35,733 nt of DNA from Fen-999 sp035654135 (GCA_035654135.1 DASRXN010000046.1:1-35733); one strand, 5' to 3'. Shown: positions 1 to 8,164, counted from the stretch's first letter. A program made the numbers and translations. Notes: generated by a model from the sequence alone, not told the origin.

Positions 1-120
1 GGCGGCGTATCGCATTTCAACTATCTGCACGACAACATTCTGCTGACGTGGATGCACGCGCGGCTGTTCATCGGCTTCGTGCTGCGTCTGCCCTTGCTGC
101 TGTTCCGAAAGCTGGCATGA
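1..120 (+). CDS. C-terminal fragment, probable family 2 glycosyltransferase of the APE cluster
   Basis: Only the last 39 codons are inside the window; the reading frame is open from base 1 and stops at TGA 118-120. The tail carries an HDN motif followed by a hydrophobic, Arg-rich stretch ending FRKLA. This resembles the C-termini I associate with glycosyltransferases in APE clusters, but the fragment is too short to prove the family. The stop overlaps the ATG of the following antiporter (ATGA), so it belongs to the same operon. Alternatives are an LpxL-type acyltransferase tail or another membrane-associated enzyme. Confidence 0.4.
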   Translation, partial: GGVSHFNYLHDNILLTWMHARLFIGFVLRLPLLLFRKLA

Positions 121-1307
121 ACGTCACTGAAATATTCCTGATCGCCATGGCGATCATCTTCACGGTACCCTGGTTGATCTGGCGTGTCGCCAGGACTGAC
201 TATTACGCGCCGCTGGTGGTGGTGCAGATCATCACCGGTATCCTGCTCGGGCCGGGCATCCTCGGCAAGGCATTCCCCGACTACTACCAGTTCGTGTTCA
301 CGCCGGCGGTTGTGCAATCGTTGAACGGCATTGCCTGGTGGGCGGTGATGCTCTTCGTCATGATCGCCGGCGTCGAGCTCGACCTGAGAAAAGCCTGGGC
401 ACATAGGCGCGAGAGCGGCATCACCGCCGGCCTGGCGCTGGGCACGCCACTGGCATTCGGCTGCGCCGCGGCAGCGGTCATGCTGCTGTCTGACGGCTGG
501 ATGGGGCCGCGGGCCATGACCTGGCAGTTCGTGCTCGGCATCGGCATGGCCTGCGCGGTGACGGCACTGCCGATCCTGATTCTGCTGATGGAGAAACTGG
601 CAATCCTGCGCCAGCCGATCGGCCAGCGCATCCTGCGCTACGCCAGCCTCGACGACATCGCCATCTGGGGTGTGCTGGCGCTGATCCTGATGGACTGGCA
701 GCGCATCGGACGGCAGGCGGAATTTCTCGCCACCTTCGCGGTGCTCGGCTACGGCTTCCACCACCTGATGGCCCGGCTGGCGGAGCGCGACCGCTGGTAC
801 GTGGCGCTGATCTGGCTGGCCATGGTCGCTTTCGGCGCCGACTGGTCGGGCCTGCACTTCATGGTTGGAGCCTTCCTGGCCGGCGCCATCATGGAAGCGG
901 AGTGGTTCGATCAGGAGAAAATGGACCTGCTGCGCCACCACGTGCTGCTGGTGGTCATGCCGGTATTCTTCCTCAGCACCGGCCTGCGCACCAACTGGGC
1001 GCTGGGCGGCGAGACCGTGTTCGTCGCGGCCACCCTCCTTCTGGTCGCCTCGGTAACGGGCAAGCTGCTCGGTGTCAGGATCGCCGGCCACATCCTCAAG
1101 TGGACGCCGGGAGAAGCCGGCATCATCGGCTGGCTCTTGCAGACCAAGGCGTTGATCATGATCATCTTTGCCAACATCCTGCTCGACAAGCAGATCATCA
1201 CCAGCGAAGCCTTCACCGCCCTGTTGCTGATGGCGGTCGCCAGCACTATGCTGACGGTGCCGATGGTGGCGCCGCGGCTGGCGAGAACGAGGGAAGTTGT
1301 CGCATGA
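117..1307 (+). CDS. CPA2-type cation/proton antiporter
   Basis: The protein has 396 aa, almost entirely hydrophobic, with about 11-12 predicted membrane helices. An SLDDIAIWG motif near residue 180 matches the conserved acidic pair of Na+(K+)/H+ antiporters of the CPA2 family, and the N-terminal LLGPG-containing helix is also typical. It lacks the C-terminal RCK/TrkA domain of KefB/KefC; the length fits a transporter core only. ATG 117 was chosen because it overlaps the upstream stop and begins a hydrophobic N-terminus; a longer in-frame start at 48 would run into the upstream gene. The TGA overlaps the next ATG at 1304. Its job in a pigment operon is unclear; it may set the proton or ion balance used by the export machinery (inference). 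Confidence 0.8.
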   Translation: MNVTEIFLIAMAIIFTVPWLIWRVARTDYYAPLVVVQIITGILLGPGILGKAFPDYYQFVFTPAVVQSLNGIAWWAVMLFVMIAGVELDLRKAWAHRRESGITAGLALGTPLAFGCAAAAVMLLSDGWMGPRAMTWQFVLGIGMACAVTALPILILLMEKLAILRQPIGQRILRYASLDDIAIWGVLALILMDWQRIGRQAEFLATFAVLGYGFHHLMARLAERDRWYVALIWLAMVAFGADWSGLHFMVGAFLAGAIMEAEWFDQEKMDLLRHHVLLVVMPVFFLSTGLRTNWALGGETVFVAATLLLVASVTGKLLGVRIAGHILKWTPGEAGIIGWLLQTKALIMIIFANILLDKQIITSEAFTALLLMAVASTMLTVPMVAPRLARTREVVA

Positions 1308-1951
1308 TCTGGCAACGCGAGTTCATGAAGCGATTCCTCCGCTACGCCCTGCTCAAGTTCGTCGGCACGACGACCTTCATCTCCATTTTCTTCATCGGCT
1401 ATTTCCACGTCCTGCGTCATACCACGTACGAGGTGACACTGATGCCGCTGACCGCGCTGGACCGCATGATCGGCTTTCATCCCTCGGCGCTGATCGCCTA
1501 TGTCTCCCTCTGGGTTTACGTCGGCATTCCACCCGCCCTGTTCTATAGCCTGCGAGAGCTGGTTGCATACGGTTGCTGGATTGCCGGCTTGTGCATCGCG
1601 GGCCTGGCTTGTTTCCACTTCTGGCCGACCGCCGTTCCCGCCCATGTGATCGACCCGGCGCTGTATCCGGGGTTCGGGCTGATCCAGGGCATCGATGCCG
1701 CCGGCAACGCCTGCCCGTCCCTGCACGTCGCCACCGCCGCCTTCTCCGCCATCTGGCTCGACCGGCTGCTACGCGAAATCGGCGCCGGACCCGCGGTCCG
1801 AACCATAAATTGGACCTGGTTCGTGCTGATTGCCTGGTCGACGATGGCCATCAAGCAGCATGTCGCGCTCGACGTGCTGGCCGGACTGCTGCTGGGCACC
1901 TTGTTTGCGCTGGCCTCGCTGCGCAACCGTTATCATACGCAGCAAGGATGA
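1304..1951 (+). CDS. PAP2-superfamily phosphatase / inositolphosphotransferase-like membrane protein
   Basis: The protein has 215 aa with about five to six membrane helices. Two PAP2 signature blocks are visible: CPSLH at residues 137-141, the counterpart of the usual PSGH motif, and KQHVALD around H186-D190, the SxxxHxxxD-like block carrying the catalytic His. The form with CPSLH and a wide spacing is typical of the Aur1/Ipt1-like branch of the family. Such enzymes remove or exchange phosphate on lipid phosphates at the membrane. It starts with an ATGA overlap on the antiporter and ends next to the ACP start. In this context it may act on a lipid-linked intermediate or an undecaprenyl carrier, but that is inference. 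An alternative start is ATG 1325. Confidence 0.78.
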   Translation: MIWQREFMKRFLRYALLKFVGTTTFISIFFIGYFHVLRHTTYEVTLMPLTALDRMIGFHPSALIAYVSLWVYVGIPPALFYSLRELVAYGCWIAGLCIAGLACFHFWPTAVPAHVIDPALYPGFGLIQGIDAAGNACPSLHVATAAFSAIWLDRLLREIGAGPAVRTINWTWFVLIAWSTMAIKQHVALDVLAGLLLGTLFALASLRNRYHTQQG

Positions 1952-2209
1952 ATGGCAATGGAGTCGACAATGAGTTCGCTGAAGAAACTGCAGGACCTGC
2001 TTCACGAGAAATACAGCATCGATCCGGCGACGCTCGATCCCGACGCCTCGATGCTGGAACAGGGCATCGACTCGCTGGCGCTGGCCGAGTTCCTCTTCGA
2101 CATCGAAGACCGGTTCGGCATCGAGTTTCCCGATGCCAGGGCAGACGTCAATTCGCTCTCGGGACTGGCGCGGCTCATAGATGAAATCAAGGCCGCGCAA
2201 ACCGCCTGA
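1952..2209 (+). CDS. Acyl carrier protein (second APE ACP)
   Basis: An 85-aa acidic protein with the phosphopantetheine attachment motif GIDSL at residues 38-42; S41 would carry the prosthetic group. The following helix (ALAEFLFDIEDRFGIEF) is the classical ACP helix II. It supplies one of the two ACPs expected in an APE cluster, shuttling the growing polyene between the ketosynthase, reductase and dehydratases. An AAGGA sequence at 1944-1948 is only 3 nt from ATG 1952 but 9 nt from ATG 1958, so translation may begin at the latter (83 aa). It lies between the phosphatase stop (1951) and the ketosynthase start (2216). Confidence 0.88.
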   Translation: MAMESTMSSLKKLQDLLHEKYSIDPATLDPDASMLEQGIDSLALAEFLFDIEDRFGIEFPDARADVNSLSGLARLIDEIKAAQTA

Positions 2210-2215
2210 CGGGCA

Positions 2216-3445
2216 ATGGGAGGGCTGGCGAACGTGATAGCGGTCACCGGCATCGGTGTCATATCGCCGCACGGCGATGATCACGAGGCCATGTTCGCCG
2301 CGCTGATGCGCGGGGAGTCGGCCATCCATGAATTGGCCGGCGATAGTCCGAATGCCAGGCCCGCGCCGGTGGCGACCGCCGCGTTCGATCCGGCGCCCTG
2401 GTTCACCCCGCTGCAATTGGCCGGCGTCGATCGCGTCAGCCAGCTTGCGGTCGCCGCGGCGCAGAAGGCGCTGACCGACGCCAACGCCGAAAATGCTTGT
2501 GATGCCAGACGCATCGGCGTCTATGTCGGCTGCGGCATGGGTGGCTGCGCGGCCGTCGAGACCGCCTACGTTTTCGGCCTGCGCAACGGCCGCGTGCCGC
2601 CGCTCTCCGTACCGGCATCCATGCCCAACGCCCCGGCGGCCCACGTCGCGATGCGCGTCAAGGCGACCGGGCCCGTGCTGACGTATTCGGTTGCCTGCGC
2701 TTCGTCGGCGGTCGCGATCGGCGAGGCAGCGAAAGCGATCCGTTGCGGCGAGGTGGATATGGCGATCGCCGGCGGCAGCGAAGCGCCGATCGCGCCCGGC
2801 TCCATCCGGGCTTGGCAGGCGATGCAGACTTTGGCCCTGTTCGAGCCCGGCAACGCGGCCTCGTCGTGCCGTCCGTTCGCAATCGAGCGAACCGGCTTCG
2901 CACTGGGCGAAGGCGCGGCTTTCCTGATTCTCGAATCGTCGGCGCATGCCCGTGCGCGTGGCGCCCGGCGTTACGCCGAACTATCGGGCTACGGGCTCAG
3001 CTGCGATGCCACGCATCTGACCAAGCCCGATGCCACTGGCCAGCAGGCGGCAATCCGCAACGCCCTCGCCCAGGCCGGTTTGCAACCGCAGGATATCGGG
3101 TACTGCAATGCCCACGGCACGGCGACCAGGATCGGCGACGTCGTCGAAAGCGAGGCGCTCGGCGCGCTATGGGGTAAGGACATTGACCGGCTACGCGTCA
3201 GCTCCACCAAGTCGATGCACGGGCACCTGATCGGCGCCGCCGGCGCGCTGGAGGCTGCCATCACTGTGCTCGCGCTTCATCGAAGTCAGTTGCCGCCGAA
3301 CGCCAATTGCGACAATGCCGACCCCGCCTGCCGTCTCAATCTCGTCCGGAATGCCGGCGAATCGGCCCCTGGCCTGGGTGCAGCCATCAGCAGTTCCTTC
3401 GCTTTCGGGGGCAGCAACGCGGTCCTCGTTTTCCAGCGCACATGA
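2216..3445 (+). CDS. FabF-like beta-ketoacyl-ACP synthase of the APE cluster (ApeR-like)
   Basis: A 409-aa thiolase-fold condensing enzyme with the full catalytic set: nucleophile C161 in VACASS, H300 in HGTAT, K332 and H337 in KSMHGH. The C-terminal FGGSNA glycine loop is also present. It should perform decarboxylative Claisen condensation of malonyl-ACP with an acyl chain. APE systems carry one ketosynthase paired with a chain-length factor and a second free-standing one; this copy, with no partner beside it, fits the free-standing (ApeR-type) role, though the assignment to ApeR rather than ApeO is inference. It lies 6 nt after the ACP, and its TGA overlaps the ATG of the downstream lipoprotein. 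Confidence 0.88.
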   Translation: MGGLANVIAVTGIGVISPHGDDHEAMFAALMRGESAIHELAGDSPNARPAPVATAAFDPAPWFTPLQLAGVDRVSQLAVAAAQKALTDANAENACDARRIGVYVGCGMGGCAAVETAYVFGLRNGRVPPLSVPASMPNAPAAHVAMRVKATGPVLTYSVACASSAVAIGEAAKAIRCGEVDMAIAGGSEAPIAPGSIRAWQAMQTLALFEPGNAASSCRPFAIERTGFALGEGAAFLILESSAHARARGARRYAELSGYGLSCDATHLTKPDATGQQAAIRNALAQAGLQPQDIGYCNAHGTATRIGDVVESEALGALWGKDIDRLRVSSTKSMHGHLIGAAGALEAAITVLALHRSQLPPNANCDNADPACRLNLVRNAGESAPGLGAAISSSFAFGGSNAVLVFQRT

Positions 3446-4626
3446 CGTTTCTGCGGCGCTGCGCAGCCTCGCTGCTGTTGTCGACCCTCCTGGTCGGCTG
3501 CGCCACAGTCGAGGTTCCCACCGGACCGCAACTGCCGCCCGACCTGGCACGCCGGCCCGGTGGCAATCCGGCGCAGCCCTGGCCGGCAACGCTGGATGAA
3601 GCGGACGTGCGGGATCGCATCGCCAGGCTGCTGCCAGGCACCGTCAAGGACAGGCCCGGCTGGGCACTCGATCTCTACATGGCCTTCGCGTACCTGAAGA
3701 TCCCGCATGCCAGCGAAACCTATTGCGCGACGATGGCCGTCATCGAACAGGAATCGAGCTTCCAGGCCGACCCGGCGGTGCCAGGCCTGCCCGGCATCGT
3801 GCACAAGGAGCTGGACCGGCGCGCCGACAAGTACGGCATTCCGAAACTGTTGATCTCGGCGGCAATGCTCAAGACCTCGCCCGACGGCCGCAGCTACGAC
3901 GAGCGCATCGACGCGCTGAAAACCGAGAAGCAGCTCGATACCCTGTTCCAGGACATGATCGGTGAACTGCCCTTCGGCAAGCAACTGCTCGCCGACTACA
4001 ATCCTGTGCATACTGCCGGGCCGATGCAGGTCAGCGTCGCCTTCGCCGAGCAGCATGTGCAGCAAAGACCCTACCCGTATCCCATTGCCAAGACGCTGCG
4101 CGACGAGGTATTCACCCGTCGCGGCGGCCTCTACTTCGGCAGCGCCATCGTGCTCGATTACCCTGCGCCCTACGATGATGTCGTGTTTCGCTTCGCCGAC
4201 TTCAATGCCGGCCGCTACGCCAGCCGCAATGTCGCCTTCCAGGCCGCGCTGGGTCGCTACGCGGGCAAGGCGCTAACGCTCGACGGCGACCTGCTGCGTT
4301 ACGAGGACGGCAAGCCGGCCGATGCACCGAGTCAGGTGGAAACGATGCTCCGGTCGGTGAGCGGCGCCCTGCGCATGTCTGCACCGGAAATCCGCCGCGA
4401 CCTGCTGCTCGAAAAGAGCGCCGGTTTTGGCCAAAGCCCGTTGTATCAGCGCGTCTTCGTGCTGGCCGAGCAGGCGACCGGCACGCCGATGCCGCGGCAG
4501 GCCATGCCCAACATAGACCTCAAGAGCCCGAAGATCGTGCGCAAGCTCACCACCGAGTGGTTCGCCCGCCGCGTCGACGAACGCTATCGCAAGTGCCTGG
4601 CGCGGGCCGACGCGGCGTCGCTGTAG
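3442..4626 (+). CDS. DUF1615-family lipoprotein with lytic-transglycosylase-like motif
   Basis: A 394-aa predicted lipoprotein: an N-terminal signal peptide ends in the lipobox LVGC, with lipidated C20. The body matches my memory of the DUF1615 family. It contains an EQESSFQ block (E102, E104-S105-S106) that looks like the catalytic-Glu/ESS region of soluble lytic transglycosylases, and a later GPMQVSVAFAE block, again transglycosylase-like. Murein cleavage is therefore plausible but not demonstrated for the family. ATG 3442 overlaps the ketosynthase stop (ATGA), which argues for co-expression with pigment synthesis; the upstream in-frame extension lacks a signal peptide and was rejected. It is the last gene of the plus-strand operon. 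Confidence 0.82.
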   Translation: MTFLRRCAASLLLSTLLVGCATVEVPTGPQLPPDLARRPGGNPAQPWPATLDEADVRDRIARLLPGTVKDRPGWALDLYMAFAYLKIPHASETYCATMAVIEQESSFQADPAVPGLPGIVHKELDRRADKYGIPKLLISAAMLKTSPDGRSYDERIDALKTEKQLDTLFQDMIGELPFGKQLLADYNPVHTAGPMQVSVAFAEQHVQQRPYPYPIAKTLRDEVFTRRGGLYFGSAIVLDYPAPYDDVVFRFADFNAGRYASRNVAFQAALGRYAGKALTLDGDLLRYEDGKPADAPSQVETMLRSVSGALRMSAPEIRRDLLLEKSAGFGQSPLYQRVFVLAEQATGTPMPRQAMPNIDLKSPKIVRKLTTEWFARRVDERYRKCLARADAASL

Positions 4627-4631
4627 GCAAT

Positions 4632-4652
4632 GCTGGAAGTGCAGACTTCAGC
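4632..4652. terminator. Weak stem-loop after the plus-strand pigment operon
   Basis: The left arm GCTGGAAGT (4632-4640) pairs with ACTTCAGC (4645-4652) with one bulged G around a 4-nt loop. It begins 6 nt after the stop of the DUF1615 gene and abuts the stop of the minus-strand small ORF. No U-run follows, so it may be an mRNA-end hairpin or a chance structure rather than a true intrinsic terminator. Confidence 0.3.
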
Positions 4653-4859
4653 CTAGACCAACGCGACTTCGGAGACGCTGACGGTCACCCGGTAGTCCGC
4701 ACCGTAGCAAACCAGCTTGCGCAACTTGTGACTGGCGGTGGCCACAAGGAAGCGATTATCGAGCGTGATGCCTTGCCGACGAGCATGCGTCATGATGCGC
4801 TGGAATACATGCTGTTTCAGGCAGACGATATGTCCCACGTATTTGTCGGGATTTTCCAT
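4653..4859 (-). CDS. Small unrecognised protein between the convergent pigment operons
   Basis: A 68-aa ORF lying antisense to no other gene, in an otherwise empty 384-nt gap between the two convergent operons. It has a purine-rich ribosome-binding stretch (GAGGGGGAG on the minus strand) about 6 nt before its ATG, balanced codon use, and a mixed basic/hydrophobic protein with an ITLDNRFLVA segment and a KLRKLVCYG segment. These features favour a real gene over a shadow. It has no signal peptide or membrane helix and two cysteines. I do not recognise a family and propose no function. It may be a distal member of the minus operon, since its start is 151 nt after the ketoreductase stop. The remaining bases 4860-5010 hold nothing else convincing. 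Confidence 0.55.
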   Translation of the reverse strand: MENPDKYVGHIVCLKQHVFQRIMTHARRQGITLDNRFLVATASHKLRKLVCYGADYRVTVSVSEVALV

Positions 4860-5010
4860 GGCGGCTCCCCCTCATCGATCACGGCTGGCTGGTGCGATGC
4901 GACTGTTATTGATGACCATCGTCACCGAATAGCCGGCCAGCCGCAATGGCCCGTTTGGACTAAGCCAAATGTCATAGATGGCCGACCTTGCCCCGCAGCG
5001 GGGAGCCCGC

Positions 5011-5730
5011 TCAGATCATGCCGCCGTTGATGGAAATCACCTGTCCCGAGATATAGGCGGCGGCATCAGAAGCGAGGAAGCCGACGAGATCGGCCACCTC
5101 CTCCGGCTGGCCGACGCGCTGCATGGGCACCAGCTTGCGCACCATCTCGGGATTGAACAAACCCTCGATCATCGCCGTGGCGATGAAACCGGGCGCCACG
5201 GCATTGACCGTGATGCCGCGGTTCGCCACCTCGAGCGCCAGCGCCTTGGTCGCCGCATGCAGCGCACCTTTGGCGGCAGCGTAGTTGACCTGGCCGCGGT
5301 TGCCGGTGATGCCGGCCACCGAACCGATGTTGATGATGCGCCCCCAACGCGTGCGGATCATCGGCAGCGTCAGCGGCTGGGTGACGTTGTAGAAGCCATT
5401 GACCGAAACGTCGATGACGTTCGCCCACTGCTTCGGCGACATGCCGGCAAAGGGTACGTCGGCGATCGTGCCGGCGTTGTTGACCAGGACCTGGATGGCA
5501 CCCGCTTCCAGCTCCGCCTCCAGCGCGGCGCGGGTCGTTGCGGCATCCGTGACGTCGAAGGCGATGGCGCGCGCATGGCCGCCTGCCGCTCGAATTTCGG
5601 CGGCAATGGCCTCCGCCTTGTCCAGATTGCTGTTGGCGTGCAGCAGCACGTCACAGCCCTGCACCGCCAATGTTCGGCAGATCGCGGCGCCGATGCCGCC
5701 GCTGCCGCCCGTCACCAATGCACGTTTCAT
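5011..5730 (-). CDS. 3-oxoacyl-ACP reductase, FabG-like (APE ketoreductase, ApeQ-like)
   Basis: A 239-aa short-chain dehydrogenase of normal FabG length. It shows the NADP(H)-binding TGGSGGIG at residues 7-14, NNAG at 84-87, and the catalytic S137, Y150 and K154 (YAAAK). The C-terminal SGQVISINGG block is typical of FabG. It reduces the beta-keto group on ACP-bound chains so that the cluster dehydratases can form each double bond without subsequent enoyl reduction. Its ATG overlaps the stop of the upstream dehydratase (ATGA). It ends the minus-strand operon unless the small ORF 4653-4859 is included. Confidence 0.93.
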   Translation of the reverse strand: MKRALVTGGSGGIGAAICRTLAVQGCDVLLHANSNLDKAEAIAAEIRAAGGHARAIAFDVTDAATTRAALEAELEAGAIQVLVNNAGTIADVPFAGMSPKQWANVIDVSVNGFYNVTQPLTLPMIRTRWGRIINIGSVAGITGNRGQVNYAAAKGALHAATKALALEVANRGITVNAVAPGFIATAMIEGLFNPEMVRKLVPMQRVGQPEEVADLVGFLASDAAAYISGQVISINGGMI

Positions 5731-6164
5731 TTCAACGCCCCTGCATCCAGAATCACCGCCGCGCGGCCGGACAACAAAACCTTGTTGTCGCCCCGCACTT
5801 CGAAGCGGTAAAGAATGTTGTTGTTGTCGCCGGACATGCGCTCTGCTTCGACATCGAGATCGCTCTCGATGTCGTCGAGCCTGTCGACGTCGAACTCGAC
5901 GCCGCGTACGCTGGCGAGGTAACCCTGACGCGGCGCGCCGTCGTTCGCCGCCAGCAGCGCGCCATGCACGGCCATCGCCTGCGCGGCGTATTCGATGCCA
6001 CAGGCGGCACCGAGTCGGTTGTCGGCACGCATCGGATTGTCCGGCCGCCGGTGACTGCCAGACGTGCAGCGGATGCGCTCTGGCGACCATTCGACCACCG
6101 CATCGAGCAGGCACATGCTGCCCTGATGCGGAATGTGTGCGGCAATCCATTCGCGGTTCAGCAC
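5727..6164 (-). CDS. Hotdog-fold 3-hydroxyacyl-ACP dehydratase (ApeP-like)
   Basis: A 145-aa hotdog-fold protein. The N-terminal IPHQGSMCLLD block (H13) is characteristic of the FabA/FabZ-related dehydratase family seen in APE clusters (COG4706 type). With the second small hotdog protein at 14034-14306 it provides the pair of dehydratases these clusters use, which structural work in the field describes as a heterodimer (ApeI/ApeP). The start is a GTG at 6164, overlapping the chain-length-factor stop by 7 nt; no better in-frame ATG exists near the conserved block. It dehydrates beta-hydroxyacyl-ACP to the trans-enoyl form. Confidence 0.85.
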   Translation of the reverse strand: MLNREWIAAHIPHQGSMCLLDAVVEWSPERIRCTSGSHRRPDNPMRADNRLGAACGIEYAAQAMAVHGALLAANDGAPRQGYLASVRGVEFDVDRLDDIESDLDVEAERMSGDNNNILYRFEVRGDNKVLLSGRAAVILDAGALK

Positions 6165-6940
6165 GGCGCCACTTCGACCATCAATTGCAGCGGTGCCAGA
6201 TATTCGAGACTGACGCTGCCTGTCTGTTGCCGCGCCAGCAGATCGAGCAGCGGCAGCGCCCGCATGGCGGGAATGTCGGTGCGCAATTGCTCCAGCGCCG
6301 CGCCATTCATGCGCGTATTCGGCGTATCGCCAAGACTGACTTTCAGCGCTGCCAGCGAGCGCGGCCCCTTGTGTGGCGACAGCAGCAGCGCGACGCCGCC
6401 AGCGTCCGGCACCGGCCGCTTGGCGTGGATGGGCTCGGGATACTCGGCGTCGTAGGAGACAAGCAGGATCGGCGCGGCGGAAGTCGTCACCTGCGCCAGC
6501 GCCTCGAGCAGGCCGGCGGCGAAGCTGGCGTCGTAGGCGCACAGCACCTGGCTCGGCGCCATGGCGCCGGTAGCGATGCCCCAGTAGCCGGCGGCGGCGT
6601 TATGCACCGAGTTGTGGAAGCGCGTCGGCGACACGGCGCGGTCTTCGGAGGCCAGCGCTTCGCAAATCGCATGGCAGTTGTGGCCATCGCCCGACGAGGA
6701 GGTGAACACCGTGGCGAGCGTCGAGGCATCGGCATGGGCGACTGCTTCCAGGCCGACGCCGAGCGCGGCCTTGACCAGCCGGCTGGCGCGCCGCCGCTCG
6801 GCGGGCGGCAGCACGGCCGGCGGCGCCAGCACTGTCGGTGCCGCCTGGTAGTCCGCGCGGCCGGCCAGCACGTCGTCGGCGGCCGGCCAACCGGTGATGC
6901 CGGGGGCGAGAACGCCGACGCCGTCGATCCACGCGATCAT
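6158..6940 (-). CDS. Beta-ketoacyl synthase chain-length-factor-like subunit (ApeC-like)
   Basis: A 260-aa truncated ketosynthase homologue of the ketoacyl-synt_2 type. It keeps the N-terminal thiolase half, with FHNSVHNAAAGYW near residues 108-120. The position of the nucleophile reads AYDASF (135-140), so the catalytic Cys is absent. The C-terminal HGTA and KxxxGH blocks of the full enzyme are missing. Such subunits pair with a complete ketosynthase to form the condensing heterodimer and set chain length. The partner is the gene immediately upstream, whose stop overlaps this ATG (ATGA), so equimolar expression is expected. Confidence 0.87.
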   Translation of the reverse strand: MIAWIDGVGVLAPGITGWPAADDVLAGRADYQAAPTVLAPPAVLPPAERRRASRLVKAALGVGLEAVAHADASTLATVFTSSSGDGHNCHAICEALASEDRAVSPTRFHNSVHNAAAGYWGIATGAMAPSQVLCAYDASFAAGLLEALAQVTTSAAPILLVSYDAEYPEPIHAKRPVPDAGGVALLLSPHKGPRSLAALKVSLGDTPNTRMNGAALEQLRTDIPAMRALPLLDLLARQQTGSVSLEYLAPLQLMVEVAPC

Positions 6941-8130
6941 GCTGCCCTCCCGAACACCAGGCTGCAATTGCTGCCGCCGAAGCCGAAGGAGTTGGTTAGC
7001 ACGCGCTCGACCCGGCCGACGCGGTTGGCGGTCAGGTAGTCGAGCGGAATGGCCGGATCGATGTGCTCCGTATTGGCGCCGCCCGGCATGAAGCCATGGC
7101 GCAGTGCCAGCGCACAGATCACCGCCTCGACGGCGCCCGCCGCGCCCAGGGTGTGGCCGGTGGCGCCCTTGGTCGAGCTGCATGGCACGTGGTCGCCGAA
7201 CAGCGCCGTCACCGCCTTGCCTTCGGCGGCGTCATTGCTGGGCGTTGCCGTGCCGTGCAGGTTGATGTAGTCGATGTTCGTCGTTTGCAGACCGGCATCG
7301 GCCAGGGCTCGTTCCATTGCCAGCCTCGCGCCCAAGCCCTCCGGGTGCGGCGAGGACATGTGGTAGGCATCGCTCGATTCGCCAGCGCCGAGCAACAGCA
7401 CCGCATTGGCGTCGAGCGAGGCCGGCGCGCGTTCGAGCAGAGCGAAAGCCGCGCCTTCACCGACCGAGATACCGTTGCGCTCGGCGTCATAGGGCCGGCA
7501 CGGCCGCGACGAGGTGAGCTCAAGTGAACTGAAACCGTACAGCGTGGTCAGACACAGCGAATCGACGCCGCCGACCAGCGCTGCGTCGATCAGGCCGCAG
7601 GCGATCATGCGCGCGGCGGCAGCGAACACCTTGGCCGACGAGGAGCAGGCGGTGGACACGACCAGGGCCGGACCTTCGAGGCCGAAATAATCGCGCACGA
7701 AACCGGCCACCGAATAGGTGTTGTGCGTCGTCGCATAGATGAAGTCGGCCGGCAGCGCGCCGGTCTGCGGGTCACGGCGGCGATAGGCAAGTTCCGTCTG
7801 CAGGATGCCGGCCGTGCTGGTACCGAGGATGACGCCAACGCGCCGCCTGCCATGTCGATCGATGGCGGCGCGTACGACGTCACCGAAGCCGTCGGCCTCC
7901 AGACCGAGCAGCGCCAGCCGGTTGTTGCGACAATCGTAGCGGGCGAGCGCCGCCGGCAGACGGATATCGTCGACACCCATCACCTCGCCGATCCAGGTGT
8001 CGAGTCGCACCGTCTCGAAGTTGCAGTGCCTGAGGCCACTGGTCACCCGTTCGAGCGCGAGTCGATGCGGCGCCAGCCCGCGGCCGAGGCAGGTGGTGGC
8101 GGTGAAGTGTGGGACAAGCAGAGGTGTCAC
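6937..8130 (-). CDS. Beta-ketoacyl-ACP synthase, catalytic partner of the chain-length factor (ApeO-like)
   Basis: A 397-aa complete condensing enzyme with nucleophile C162 (STACSSS), H292 (HGTAT) and K321/H326 (KGATGH), plus the C-terminal FGFGGSN loop. Its direct linkage to the chain-length-factor-like gene suggests it is the KS of the KS-CLF heterodimer that elongates the polyene. The first 45 residues are less conserved and the start is a GTG at 8130 with only a weak ribosome-binding site; the 34-nt gap to the upstream ICMT-like gene is one of the largest in this operon. It differs clearly from the other ketosynthase at 2216-3445, so the two are paralogues with separate roles. Confidence 0.9.
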   Translation of the reverse strand: MTPLLVPHFTATTCLGRGLAPHRLALERVTSGLRHCNFETVRLDTWIGEVMGVDDIRLPAALARYDCRNNRLALLGLEADGFGDVVRAAIDRHGRRRVGVILGTSTAGILQTELAYRRRDPQTGALPADFIYATTHNTYSVAGFVRDYFGLEGPALVVSTACSSSAKVFAAAARMIACGLIDAALVGGVDSLCLTTLYGFSSLELTSSRPCRPYDAERNGISVGEGAAFALLERAPASLDANAVLLLGAGESSDAYHMSSPHPEGLGARLAMERALADAGLQTTNIDYINLHGTATPSNDAAEGKAVTALFGDHVPCSSTKGATGHTLGAAGAVEAVICALALRHGFMPGGANTEHIDPAIPLDYLTANRVGRVERVLTNSFGFGGSNCSLVFGRAA

Positions 8131-8164
8131 GGCGATTTCGTGTAATGCCCGGTCAGCATTCTAG

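Noticed and set aside
4954..4969. TTTGG/CCAAA inverted repeat in the gap between the convergent operons
   Set aside because: Five-base stem only, expected by chance; no nearby promoter elements support an operator.
4991..5003. Short hairpin CCCCG-CAG-CGGGG after the ketoreductase
   Set aside because: Only five base pairs with no U-run; not enough to call a terminator for the minus-strand operon.
5399..7039. Plus-strand open frame of over 500 codons opposite the reductase, dehydratase and chain-length-factor genes
   Set aside because: Extremely Arg-rich translation spanning three real minus-strand genes; not a credible protein.
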